Source: F23-D06 sp045600525 (GTDB taxonomy: Bacteria > Bacteroidota > Bacteroidia > Bacteroidales > WCHB1-69). Taken from it: a stretch of 64,000 nucleotides of DNA. Shown in pieces: positions 1-7,824 of the stretch; position 1 is the first letter of the stretch, and every line of letters begins with the position of its first letter. The notes beneath the pieces are model-generated. The model saw nothing but the letters and a program-made list of their open reading frames with translations. It had not been told where the DNA came from and made no database searches. The translations under genes were made by a program, and so were the position numbers. The stretch lies in the NCBI GenBank assembly GCA_045600525.1, contig JAZRYC010000046.1, positions 8,000 through 71,999 on the forward strand, given 5' to 3'.

Positions 1-723
1 TTTGTCCAAGAAACCGATGGTGCACAAATCCTTTGGAGACATGATATACTTATTGTCCACTAAAAGTTCGATTTCGTTTTCCGCATCTTGGACTTTATAG
101 GCGCGACGGCAAGGTTGTATGCAGGCACCGCGGTTGGCAGGGTAGTTGAAATTATCGAGGCTGAGGTAGCATTTCCCAGAAACAGCCATGCATAGGGCGC
201 CGTGAACGAACATTTCCACTTTCACTAATTCTCCTTTGGGTCCGGTGATGTGTTCGTCTCGAATGGTGGTACAGATATCAGCCACGTGTTTGAGTTGGCA
301 TTCGCGACCCAGTACAACGACGTCGGCGAATTGTGCGTAGTAGCGAACTGCTTCCACATTGGTTACGTTGCACTGAGTGGAGAGATGTATTTCCAGTCCG
401 ATTTGACGGGCATATTGGATAACGGCCATGTCGGAAGCGATAATGGCTGTGACCTGACAGGCCTTGGCCTTGTCTAAAAGTTCGTGGGCTTTGGATATTT
501 CGTCGTTATAGACGATGGTGTTTACGGTGAGGTAGGAATTGACGCCATTTTCACGGCAAATATCAGTGATTTGCTGCAGATCGTCCAAAGTAAAATTCGC
601 AGCGGAACGCGAACGCATATTCAATGCGCCCACGCCAAAGTACACGGAACCGGCCCCGGCGTGTATGGCGGCCATGAGGGCTTCGTATGAGCCCGCCGGC
701 GACATAATTTCAATTCCACTCAT
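1..723 (-). CDS. U32-family peptidase (3' end beyond window)
   Basis: The reading frame starts at the ATG complementary to 721-723 and runs off the left edge, so 241 N-terminal residues are visible. It opens MSGIEIMSPAGSYEALMAA and carries the U32 signature in the form HGALCMAVSGKCYLS, followed by NRGACIQPCRR. This is the pattern of the collagenase-like U32 family (YegQ/YhbU/RlhA group). Members of the family are linked to collagen breakdown or, for RlhA, to 23S rRNA C2501 hydroxylation. Which applies here cannot be told from the N-terminal part. Only two bases separate its start from the stop of the upstream pseudouridine synthase, so both are probably on one transcript. An rRNA-modification role would fit that neighbour, but this is inference. 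Confidence 0.85.
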   Translation of the reverse strand, partial: MSGIEIMSPAGSYEALMAAIHAGAGSVYFGVGALNMRSRSAANFTLDDLQQITDICRENGVNSYLTVNTIVYNDEISKAHELLDKAKACQVTAIIASDMAVIQYARQIGLEIHLSTQCNVTNVEAVRYYAQFADVVVLGRECQLKHVADICTTIRDEHITGPKGELVKVEMFVHGALCMAVSGKCYLSLDNFNYPANRGACIQPCRRAYKVQDAENEIELLVDNKYIMSPKDLCTIGFLDK

Positions 724-725
724 TT

Positions 726-1904
726 TTAATAATTTTGCTTTTCTTCTGTTGCGGAAGATTCTTTCTTAGAAATCATCTTAAGGAAGGCAACCTCTTGCTT
801 GGTCAGCATACGCCATCTGCCGCGTGGCAGATCTTTCTTCGTAAGGCCAGCAAAGATGACGCGGTCAAGTTTTACGACTTCATAGCCAAGGAAATCAAAG
901 ATGCGGCGTACGATGCGGTTTTTGCCGGAATGAATGGTGATACCGACTTCGCTTTTAGATTCACCTACGTATTGAACATCATCAGGAGTGATGACACCAT
1001 CGCTGAGTTCAATGCCGTTTCGCAAGGCGGCCATGTCAATGGAGGCAAAGGGTTTGTCAAGTTCTACGGCGTAGGTTTTTTCAATCTTTGAACTGGGATG
1101 CGTGAGTTTTTTCGTCAGGTCGCCATCATTGGTGAACAACAGCAATCCAGTGGTGTCTCGGTCAAGACGGCCAACAGGGTAGATACGTTCCTCACAGGCA
1201 TCACGTACGAGTTCCATCACGTTGGCGCGATCGTGTTCGTCGTCGGTAGTAGTGATATAGTCTTTGGGTTTGTTCAAAAGCACATACACTGGTTTTTCTC
1301 GTTGAAGAACTTTGTCTTCATAGCGAACCTCATCTGTTGGAAGAACCTTATGCCCCATTTCGGTAACGACTTCGCCATTAACGGTAATGGCACCGGAGGC
1401 AATAAGGATATCTGCATCTCTTCGAGAGCAGATACCGGCATTGGCAATGTATTTGTTTAAGCGGATAGGACCATGCAGCTCTTCGTATTCCAAAGACAGG
1501 ATCTTTTGTTTACGAGGTGCCTGGCGACCTTCCATCTTTCTTTTATTGACGATTTCGGTCAGGATTTCGGATTCTGCGGTGACATTGCGGCGACGAGGGC
1601 GTTTTTCCTCCTTTTCTTCAAATTTACGTTTGTCGCGGAACGAAGGGCGTTCTCCTCCTTTATGGAAGGAACGTTCCCCATGGTCGTTGAATTTGCGCTT
1701 GGGACGAGATGATCCTTCTCCTGAATCATTGAACTTACGTTTGGGACGCGATGTTCTTTCTTTGGAGTCATCACTGAACGAATGTCTGGATTTAGTGTGT
1801 TTGTCATTATCGTCAAAACGACGTTTAGGACGACTATTACTACGTGACTTTCTCTCGAAAGGCTGGTCGTCCTCGAAGTTCTTTTTATTGAATTTTCTTT
1901 CCAT
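726..1904 (-). CDS. rluB: RluB/RsuA-type pseudouridine synthase with basic disordered N-terminus
   Basis: The protein has 392 residues. Residues 1-135 are a highly charged, low-complexity extension in which RPKR(R/K)F(D/N)D recurs at about residues 25, 53 and 67. An S4 RNA-binding domain follows from about residue 147 (RLNKYIANAGICSRRDADIL). The catalytic domain has GRLDRDTTGLLLF with the expected nucleophile Asp248. The family isomerises a uridine in 23S rRNA (RluB, U2605) or 16S rRNA (RsuA, U516); RluB is the better guess from the S4 plus core layout. The frame is open further upstream to 1988, but a -7 box at 1932-1939 lies inside that extension, which supports the start at 1904. The basic tail probably adds non-specific RNA affinity (inference). 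Confidence 0.88.
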   Translation of the reverse strand: MERKFNKKNFEDDQPFERKSRSNSRPKRRFDDNDKHTKSRHSFSDDSKERTSRPKRKFNDSGEGSSRPKRKFNDHGERSFHKGGERPSFRDKRKFEEKEEKRPRRRNVTAESEILTEIVNKRKMEGRQAPRKQKILSLEYEELHGPIRLNKYIANAGICSRRDADILIASGAITVNGEVVTEMGHKVLPTDEVRYEDKVLQREKPVYVLLNKPKDYITTTDDEHDRANVMELVRDACEERIYPVGRLDRDTTGLLLFTNDGDLTKKLTHPSSKIEKTYAVELDKPFASIDMAALRNGIELSDGVITPDDVQYVGESKSEVGITIHSGKNRIVRRIFDFLGYEVVKLDRVIFAGLTKKDLPRGRWRMLTKQEVAFLKMISKKESSATEEKQNY

Positions 1905-1931
1905 TAATGGATTATGTTTTAATAACGGCGG

Positions 1932-1939
1932 CAAAGATA
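1932..1939 (-). promoter_or_regulatory. -7 promoter element before rluB
   Basis: On the minus strand it reads TATCTTTG followed by CCGCCGTT, matching the Bacteroidota TAnnTTTG element. It lies 28 bases before the chosen rluB start. Confidence 0.7.
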
Positions 1940-1994
1940 CAAAAAATGCGGCAGCACTGTGAAGCAATGCTGGAGTGGTTTGCACCATGTATTG

Positions 1995-2297
1995 TTAGTA
2001 TATAAGGCCCAACTCCAACTTGGCTGCTTCAGTCATCATGTCCATTTCCCAAGGCGGGTCGAAGGTGATATCCACGACGACATTACCTACTCCCTGTATC
2101 ATGGAAACACGAGTTTTTACTTCCATGGGCAGGCTTTCTGCCACTGGGCAGTTGGGTGCTGTGAGGGTCATCAGGATATATACATCGTTATTGTTGTTCA
2201 CCTCCAATTTGTATATAAATCCAAGTTCCCAGATATTTACCGGAATTTCTGGATCATAAATGTCTTGGAGAATTTTGATAACTTGTGTCTTGATCAT
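1995..2297 (-). CDS. MIP18/DUF59 (SufT-like) iron-sulfur assembly protein
   Basis: This is a 100-residue single-domain protein of the DUF59/MIP18 family, the usual length for the stand-alone form. The family signature is clear: DIYDPEIPVNIWELGFIYKL near the N-terminus and LTAPNCPVAESLP with the conserved cysteine near residue 50, then DITFDPPWEMDMM. Relatives (SufT, PaaD, the CIA factor MIP18) help mature Fe-S proteins. It stands between the YitT gene and rluB, not in a suf operon. Several likely Fe-S proteins are encoded in the window (NrdG, HydG, the LutA-like protein), but a specific client cannot be named. Confidence 0.87.
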   Translation of the reverse strand: MIKTQVIKILQDIYDPEIPVNIWELGFIYKLEVNNNNDVYILMTLTAPNCPVAESLPMEVKTRVSMIQGVGNVVVDITFDPPWEMDMMTEAAKLELGLIY

Positions 2298-2340
2298 TTT
2301 AAATTGGTTATTTGCTTAGTTTTATTGATGTATTTGCTAT

Positions 2341-3276
2341 TTAGTTGAGTGCTTTTTCCCGAAGGGGAATAAATCCATCTCCCAATGTTTCTGAGGCCTC
2401 AAGGATAGACATGAAGGCCTTGGGGTCGATTTCGTGAACGAAGTGAATCAGAATGGGCAGTTGTTTTCTGGAGATAGAGGTGAAAATGATTTTCTTTTCA
2501 TCTTTGTTATACATGCCTTCTCCATGAAGAAAGGTTCCACCACGATCCAATTCGTCAAAAATATGTTGGCGAATTTCATCGTATTTGTCGGATACGATGA
2601 GCACCACCTTGTTGGCATGGAATCCAGCAATGACTTTGTCCATGACCACGCCAGTGACGTAGATAATCAACCAGGAATACAATGGAATCGTCCAATCTTT
2701 AAAAGCTGCCAATGCGGCCAGCACGATGGTGGAATCCACAAAAATCAGGATTGTGCCGAGAGGTATGTGCTTAATATATTTGCCAATAATCATGGCGATA
2801 ATGTCCGTTCCGCCTGAAGTGGCCCTTGTTTTGAATATAAGTCCCAACCCTACTCCGATGATGATGCCGCCGCAAAGAGCCATGATAAAGGTTGCAGAAG
2901 GATCCGGAACCATGGGCTGACCCGGCAGGCTGATCAAAGGGGCGTATCCATATATTTTTTCCCAGAGGGAAATAAAAGAGGGAAGGGTTAGGACGCCAAC
3001 CAATGTTTTGGCTCCGAATTTTGGTCCCAACCAAAGGGTCCCGATAAGTAAAAGAGGAAGGTCTAGGCATAAACCCGACAAACCGATGGGGAAATTGAAG
3101 AGGTGGTGCAGGATGATGGCAATGCCGTAAACACCGCCTGGAGCCAATTTAAGTGGTGAAACGAAAACAACGAATCCAATGGCCATGATGAAAGTTCCGG
3201 CAACAATCAGTCCATAGGTCTTTATCAATTCCTTCCAATTGATTTTTTTCCAGTCTATATTTTTGATTTTTTTCAT
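2341..3276 (-). CDS. YitT family membrane protein (DUF161 + DUF2179)
   Basis: The protein has 311 residues. About five or six hydrophobic segments fill residues 20-215 (YitT/DUF161 region), and a soluble C-terminal DUF2179 domain follows (GFHANKVVLIVSDKYDEIR ... GEGMYNKDEKKIIFTSISRKQLP). Length and domain order are normal for the family. YitT proteins are integral membrane proteins of unsettled substrate. The N-terminus is lysine-rich before the first membrane segment. Eight bases separate it from dnaG upstream, so the two are probably co-transcribed. Confidence 0.88.
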   Translation of the reverse strand: MKKIKNIDWKKINWKELIKTYGLIVAGTFIMAIGFVVFVSPLKLAPGGVYGIAIILHHLFNFPIGLSGLCLDLPLLLIGTLWLGPKFGAKTLVGVLTLPSFISLWEKIYGYAPLISLPGQPMVPDPSATFIMALCGGIIIGVGLGLIFKTRATSGGTDIIAMIIGKYIKHIPLGTILIFVDSTIVLAALAAFKDWTIPLYSWLIIYVTGVVMDKVIAGFHANKVVLIVSDKYDEIRQHIFDELDRGGTFLHGEGMYNKDEKKIIFTSISRKQLPILIHFVHEIDPKAFMSILEASETLGDGFIPLREKALN

Positions 3277-3284
3277 ATTCTTTT

Positions 3285-5273
3285 TTATTTACTGACAGCC
3301 ATATTGAGACGATCGGCAATAGTTTTCCTACATTTGACAAGAGTGCTGCTTTGTTGGATCAGAAGGATTTTATCGTCTTCAGAACATGTGGGATTTCCCA
3401 TCTCTTTTTGTAACAGGGAGAGTTTCTGTTCCACAATTCTTAGTTTCAAAGAAAGCAGTGTGTGTTCCACCTCTTGTTGAAGAACCATTTTGCTGTTTTC
3501 TACGGAATTGGTGAACATGTCGTATCTTTTTTCCCATTTGGGACTATAGGAGGGATCTTCCATTCCGATGTGGGTCATGGCAAATTCGCTTTCCTCTTTG
3601 TCTTCGCTCAAAAGAAAGGTTCGCTTAATGTCGTCTTGGTCACGTAGGATTTCCGCCACTTCAGCGTAGTGTTGGTATATTTTAAGGAGGAGGGGATTTT
3701 GAATGACGATGTTGTCTTGATAGAGTTCATCGCAAATATATTGGTCAATACGAGTAATTTTGGATTCGGCATCGGTTGAATTTTTGATGACGTTGATTTC
3801 GTAAAGACCATATTTAAGAAGGAGAATGATGATGTTTTTTTCTGCCTCAAAGACGAGATCTTCGGAAGAAACAGGCTTTTCAAGTTTGTTCCTTTCAATG
3901 GGCGAGGGAAAAGATACTGTTGCCGGTTCTTCTTTGGAATTGCGTTTGGGATTGTCTTTGATTTTATTTTGCCAGACATGATAACGCAGTTCATCGCCTA
4001 ATGTTTTTTCCGTTAGATCGAAGATGGTGGAGCATTGCTTGATATAGAAGGATTGGGCAATGTGGTCTTGCACTTTGGCAATGCTTTTGACAATTTCCCT
4101 AACCATTTCCGACCGCTTCATCGGGTCGTTGCCGGCATCTTGAGATAGGATTTTCGCCTTAAAGAGTAGGAAGTCGGTGGCATTTTGGGTAAGGTAGTCC
4201 GAAAGTTCGCTGTCGCGATGCTTTTTGGCGAAGGAGTCTGGGTCTTCACCATCAGGCAGGAGGCAGACTTTAACGTTCAAACCTTTTTCCAGAAGCATAT
4301 CAATACCACGTAAGGCGGCTTTGATACCGGCACGGTCGCCGTCGTATAAAACGGTGATGTTGCGCGTTTGTGTTCCGAGTATTTTGACTTGTTCATCCGT
4401 TAGAGAGGTTCCGGAGGAGGCAACGACATTCTCAATGCCGGCTTCAAACATGGAAATCACGTCTGTATAGCCTTCAACAAGGAATACATTGTCCTTTTGG
4501 CGAATGGTCTTCTTGGCAAGATAGATATCATAGAGAGTGAAACTCTTATGATAAATTTCACTTTCGGGCGAATTTACGTATTTGGCCGTTTTTTCGTCCT
4601 TTTTTAAAACACGTCCTCCAAAACCAATGGTTTTACCGGTTGCATTGTGAATGGGAAAAATCACTCTTCCTCTAAAGGCGTCGTATAGTTTGCCGCTTTC
4701 GCTTTTCTTAGTAAGACCGAGTTTGAGAAGGAATTCCTCCTTATAGCCTTTTTGCAGGGCGTGTTTTGTAAAAGTGTCCCATCCATTAGGACAATATCCC
4801 AAGTGGAATTTGTCCATGGTGATGTCCTTGAAGCCGCGTTCCTTAAAATAACTCATACCGAGGAGCTTTCCCTCTTCACTATTACGGAGTTGGTCCATAA
4901 AGTATTTCTCGGCAAATTCGTTGACGAGGTAGAGACTGTCCTTTTCGTTGCGAAGTTCCTTTTCCTCGGGCGTTTCCTGACGGTCATATTCTACTGTGAT
5001 GCTGTATTTCTGCGCCAGATACTCCAATGCCTCCGGATAGGTCATCTTGTTGTGCTCCATCAGGAAGGTGACGGCGCTGCCGTGGGCATCGCATACAAAG
5101 CATTTATAGATTCCAAGTCGCGGACTGACATGCATAGACGGATTCCGATCATCGTGAAAAGGGCATACGCCTACGAAATTCTGTCCCTGTCTTTTCAGAG
5201 GGATGAAATCGCCGATGACTTCTTCAATCTTAGTGGCGAAGAGGATTTCGTCTATGGATTTCTTGGAAATCAT
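3285..5273 (-). CDS. dnaG: DNA primase
   Basis: The 662-residue protein makes RNA primers at the replication fork. The N-terminal CHC2 zinc finger has ligands Cys37, His40, Cys58 and Cys61 (CPFH ... YKCFVC). The TOPRIM catalytic core follows at about residues 255-345, with VFLVEGYTDV (the conserved Glu) and VLYDGDRAG (the acidic metal-binding motif). The C-terminal third is charged and helical, as expected for the DnaB-binding region. Length is normal for Bacteroidota DnaG. Its start codon overlaps the stop of the S41 protease gene at 5273, so translation of the two is probably coupled. Confidence 0.97.
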   Translation of the reverse strand: MISKKSIDEILFATKIEEVIGDFIPLKRQGQNFVGVCPFHDDRNPSMHVSPRLGIYKCFVCDAHGSAVTFLMEHNKMTYPEALEYLAQKYSITVEYDRQETPEEKELRNEKDSLYLVNEFAEKYFMDQLRNSEEGKLLGMSYFKERGFKDITMDKFHLGYCPNGWDTFTKHALQKGYKEEFLLKLGLTKKSESGKLYDAFRGRVIFPIHNATGKTIGFGGRVLKKDEKTAKYVNSPESEIYHKSFTLYDIYLAKKTIRQKDNVFLVEGYTDVISMFEAGIENVVASSGTSLTDEQVKILGTQTRNITVLYDGDRAGIKAALRGIDMLLEKGLNVKVCLLPDGEDPDSFAKKHRDSELSDYLTQNATDFLLFKAKILSQDAGNDPMKRSEMVREIVKSIAKVQDHIAQSFYIKQCSTIFDLTEKTLGDELRYHVWQNKIKDNPKRNSKEEPATVSFPSPIERNKLEKPVSSEDLVFEAEKNIIILLLKYGLYEINVIKNSTDAESKITRIDQYICDELYQDNIVIQNPLLLKIYQHYAEVAEILRDQDDIKRTFLLSEDKEESEFAMTHIGMEDPSYSPKWEKRYDMFTNSVENSKMVLQQEVEHTLLSLKLRIVEQKLSLLQKEMGNPTCSEDDKILLIQQSSTLVKCRKTIADRLNMAVSK

Positions 5274-7045
5274 TATTCGTTGTTCTTACCGGAATATACT
5301 TTGAATTTCTTGAACAGTTTTTTATTGTGCATGACTTCTACCGCCTTTTGGAAGGTGTCATCGCTTTCCAGGAAGATACGATAGGCGTCACCAAAGCCAA
5401 ACAGACTGCGGGCTATTTCGTATCGAAGGTATTCTTTGATGTATTCGGCCACATGAGTTTCGTTTCGGAGACGCATGGCTTCGTCATAATTTTTTGTGAC
5501 ATAGTTGGAGAACATCGTATCCAAGGTATGCATGTCCATGTTTTTTGCGGAGGTGAAGAGGGAGTCCAATTTTTCTTTGTTGGCCTTGATAAAGGCGTTG
5601 GCATAATTGGAGAAGGTAAAGGAGGCACTGTCGCTGACGCCTTCTTTTTTGGCATATTGCATAAAATCGCTATAAAGTTCATCTGAAATGGTGAAGTTTT
5701 TCTGATATACTTCAAAGGAGGGATATGTGTTCTTCATGGATTCACGGTTTTTCTCCAGATAGTCCATGGCAAAACTGCCGAAGATACCCTTGCGGGCAAT
5801 TTCATTGTACAGGGTGGAGTATTTGGTCGTATCCATGGGGACGAAGATGTCGGGCATAATGCCACCACCACCATACACGGTGCGGCCGTGAGGAGTTTTG
5901 TATTTCAGGGAGTCTGGAAAATGAATGCTGTCGGCAGTGTATAGTTCGCCGCGGCTGGCACGTTTTTGAATATCTTTGAAATAGTCGTCCAATCCGTCAT
6001 TGTAGGGTTTTTGGATACATCTTCCCGTGGGGGTGTAGTAATGTGAGATAGTTAGACGTACCTGTGATTGATCCACAAAAGTGAGGGGCTTTTGAACAAG
6101 GCCTTTGCCAAAGGTGCGGCGTCCGATGACCAAACCGCGATCCCAGTCTTGAATGCATCCCGAGGTGATTTCAGATGCCGAAGCGGAATTCTCATCTACA
6201 AGGACGATAAGTCTTCCTTCTTCAAAAAGTCCGTCTTTTTCTGAATAGAATTTTTCTCCTGTTTTACGGAAGTTGTCGGTATAGACAATGATTTTCTTTC
6301 CTGCAATGAACTGGTCGCAAATTTCAAAGGCCACATTTAGGTATCCGCCGCCGTTTCCCCGTAAATCGAGGATGAGGTCCTGCATGCCTTGCTGCTGCAG
6401 CTTTTTCATGGCTTCGGTTAGTTCTTTGGTGGAAGTGGCGGCAAAACGTTCGAGTTTGATATAACCGGTGGTTTCGTCCACCATAAAGGAAACATTGATG
6501 CTGTACATGGGAATGGCGCCTCGGGTAATGACGAAGTCAATGAGTTCCGGACTTTTTCCTCTTCTAACGGAGACTTTCACTTTGGACCCTTTGCTTCCGC
6601 GTAGGTGTTTGCGCACCCAGTCGTTGGTGATTTTGTCGCCGCAGGCAAGAGTGTCATCCACTTTCACAATTTTATCGCCAGCCAGGAGCCCTACCTTTTC
6701 AGATGGACCATTAATAATGACTTCCATGACGTTGATGGTGTCCTTGATCAGTTGGAAGGTTACTCCGATTCCGTCAAAGGTTCCCTGAAGAGGTTCGTTC
6801 ATAGCCTGCACATCCTTTTTGGGAATATAGGCGGTATGGGGATCCAGTTCCTTCAGCATGGCGGTAATGGATTTGTCGATCATTGGGTCGAAATCTACCG
6901 AATCAACGTACATCAAGTTGATGGCGTTGAGGAGTTGGTCCATTTTAGTTTTGCAGGGTTGGTAGTTCTTGTTCGGATTTTGAGCAAATGAAGTAAGGGA
7001 AATTAGGCAAATTGAAAGAATAAAGGTTAGGAATAGTCTTTTCAT
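5273..7045 (-). CDS. S41 family C-terminal processing protease (exported)
   Basis: The protein has 590 residues with a signal peptide ending near SFAQ (residues 1-22). A PDZ domain spans about residues 88-165 (GTFDGIGVTFQ ... GLLAGDKIVKVDD). The S41 core has DLRGNGGG at 228-234, the serine loop ENSASASE at 285-292, and the general-base lysine Lys314 in TFGKG. This is the Ser/Lys dyad of CtpA/Prc proteases, which act in the periplasm. A C-terminal helical extension of about 170 residues follows, which is common in Bacteroidota members. Its promoter directly abuts the terminator of the upstream DUF4468 gene. Confidence 0.93.
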   Translation of the reverse strand: MKRLFLTFILSICLISLTSFAQNPNKNYQPCKTKMDQLLNAINLMYVDSVDFDPMIDKSITAMLKELDPHTAYIPKKDVQAMNEPLQGTFDGIGVTFQLIKDTINVMEVIINGPSEKVGLLAGDKIVKVDDTLACGDKITNDWVRKHLRGSKGSKVKVSVRRGKSPELIDFVITRGAIPMYSINVSFMVDETTGYIKLERFAATSTKELTEAMKKLQQQGMQDLILDLRGNGGGYLNVAFEICDQFIAGKKIIVYTDNFRKTGEKFYSEKDGLFEEGRLIVLVDENSASASEITSGCIQDWDRGLVIGRRTFGKGLVQKPLTFVDQSQVRLTISHYYTPTGRCIQKPYNDGLDDYFKDIQKRASRGELYTADSIHFPDSLKYKTPHGRTVYGGGGIMPDIFVPMDTTKYSTLYNEIARKGIFGSFAMDYLEKNRESMKNTYPSFEVYQKNFTISDELYSDFMQYAKKEGVSDSASFTFSNYANAFIKANKEKLDSLFTSAKNMDMHTLDTMFSNYVTKNYDEAMRLRNETHVAEYIKEYLRYEIARSLFGFGDAYRIFLESDDTFQKAVEVMHNKKLFKKFKVYSGKNNE

Positions 7046-7067
7046 AATGGTCTCTTTTTAAGGGCGG

Positions 7068-7075
7068 CAAAGATA
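7068..7075 (-). promoter_or_regulatory. -7 promoter element before the S41 protease / dnaG unit
   Basis: The minus strand reads TATCTTTG then CCGCCC. The T-tract of the terminator at 7078-7115 runs straight into this element. It lies 22 bases before the protease start. Confidence 0.75.
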
Positions 7076-7077
7076 AA

Positions 7078-7115
7078 AAAAATGTAGGGGCGAAGTCTTC
7101 CGCCCCTACATTTTT
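7078..7115 (-). terminator. Intrinsic terminator after the DUF4468 gene
   Basis: A perfect 15-bp inverted repeat (arms 7078-7092 and 7101-7115) has a GGGGCG core and an 8-base loop. On the minus strand it is followed by a run of T. It lies 25 bases after the stop of the DUF4468 gene. Because the arms end in A/T runs it may also work on the plus strand, but no plus-strand gene ends here. Confidence 0.85.
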
Positions 7116-7140
7116 ATTCTGTTGATAAAATCAATAGGAA

Positions 7141-7752
7141 TTATCTGAAAAGTTCTTTTTCCATCATGTTGATTACATCCTGAAGGGATTTTTTTAGTTC
7201 GATGAAGGAATCTTCGTTTTCTTCAATGATATCGTTGGCTTCCTTGATGACGGTTTTGCGGTCTTTTTTGGAAATATTGGGATCATTGTTGACTCTTTCA
7301 ATATCTTCGTATGCCTTTACGAAACTAGCATAACGGTCGTCAAGGTTATAGGTGTTAGAACTGGAACCGTAACCGGAATAGGTTTCCGTTATTTTTATTT
7401 TGTAAAGGTTGTATTTGATGTGGTTGTCGCTGACATTGAATTTAACAACGAAGGTTGCGTATTCGTTGAACCAGCCTGCGAATGGGTTATAGGAAGATTT
7501 TGTCTTAATAGTGCCATTGGTTAATACTTCTCCTTTTTCCAAGTCTTGAGAGATTACGGCATCCTTGCTGGCAAAGGTGGATACGGCCCAAGAAACGGCG
7601 CTTTCGAATAATTCGGCTTTGGAATATTTTGAATTGGATTCATTGGTGAAGCATACACTACCGTCATTGGTTGGAAAATTTACTTTTTGAGCATTGACTG
7701 TAAAAAGCGTGCATGCGAATACACAAAGGGTAAGGATAAAGTTCTTTTTCAT
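7141..7752 (-). CDS. Exported DUF4468-like protein
   Basis: The protein has 203 residues with a clear signal peptide (MKKNFILTLCVFACTLFTVNAQ). The mature part resembles the DUF4468 (TBP-like fold) family of Bacteroidota: an acidic N-terminal strand region, SAVSWAVSTFAS, then YATFVVKFNVSDNHIKYNLYKI. The C-terminal 60 residues are charged and helical (DPNISKKDRKTVIKEANDIIEENED). The function of this family is not known; the signal peptide ends in Ala-Gln with no lipobox cysteine, so it is probably periplasmic. It is a single-gene unit with its own -7 box and terminator. Confidence 0.75.
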   Translation of the reverse strand: MKKNFILTLCVFACTLFTVNAQKVNFPTNDGSVCFTNESNSKYSKAELFESAVSWAVSTFASKDAVISQDLEKGEVLTNGTIKTKSSYNPFAGWFNEYATFVVKFNVSDNHIKYNLYKIKITETYSGYGSSSNTYNLDDRYASFVKAYEDIERVNNDPNISKKDRKTVIKEANDIIEENEDSFIELKKSLQDVINMMEKELFR

Positions 7753-7793
7753 TTTGCTTATTTTTGTTGGTGAATATTTTTTTATTTTGACTG

Positions 7794-7801
7794 CAAAGAT
7801 A
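7794..7801 (-). promoter_or_regulatory. -7 promoter element before the DUF4468 gene
   Basis: The minus strand reads TATCTTTG then CAGTC, 41 bases before the start codon and just outside the 3' end of mutS2. Confidence 0.7.
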
Positions 7802-7824
7802 GCAAAAAATTGTTTGAAACGACG

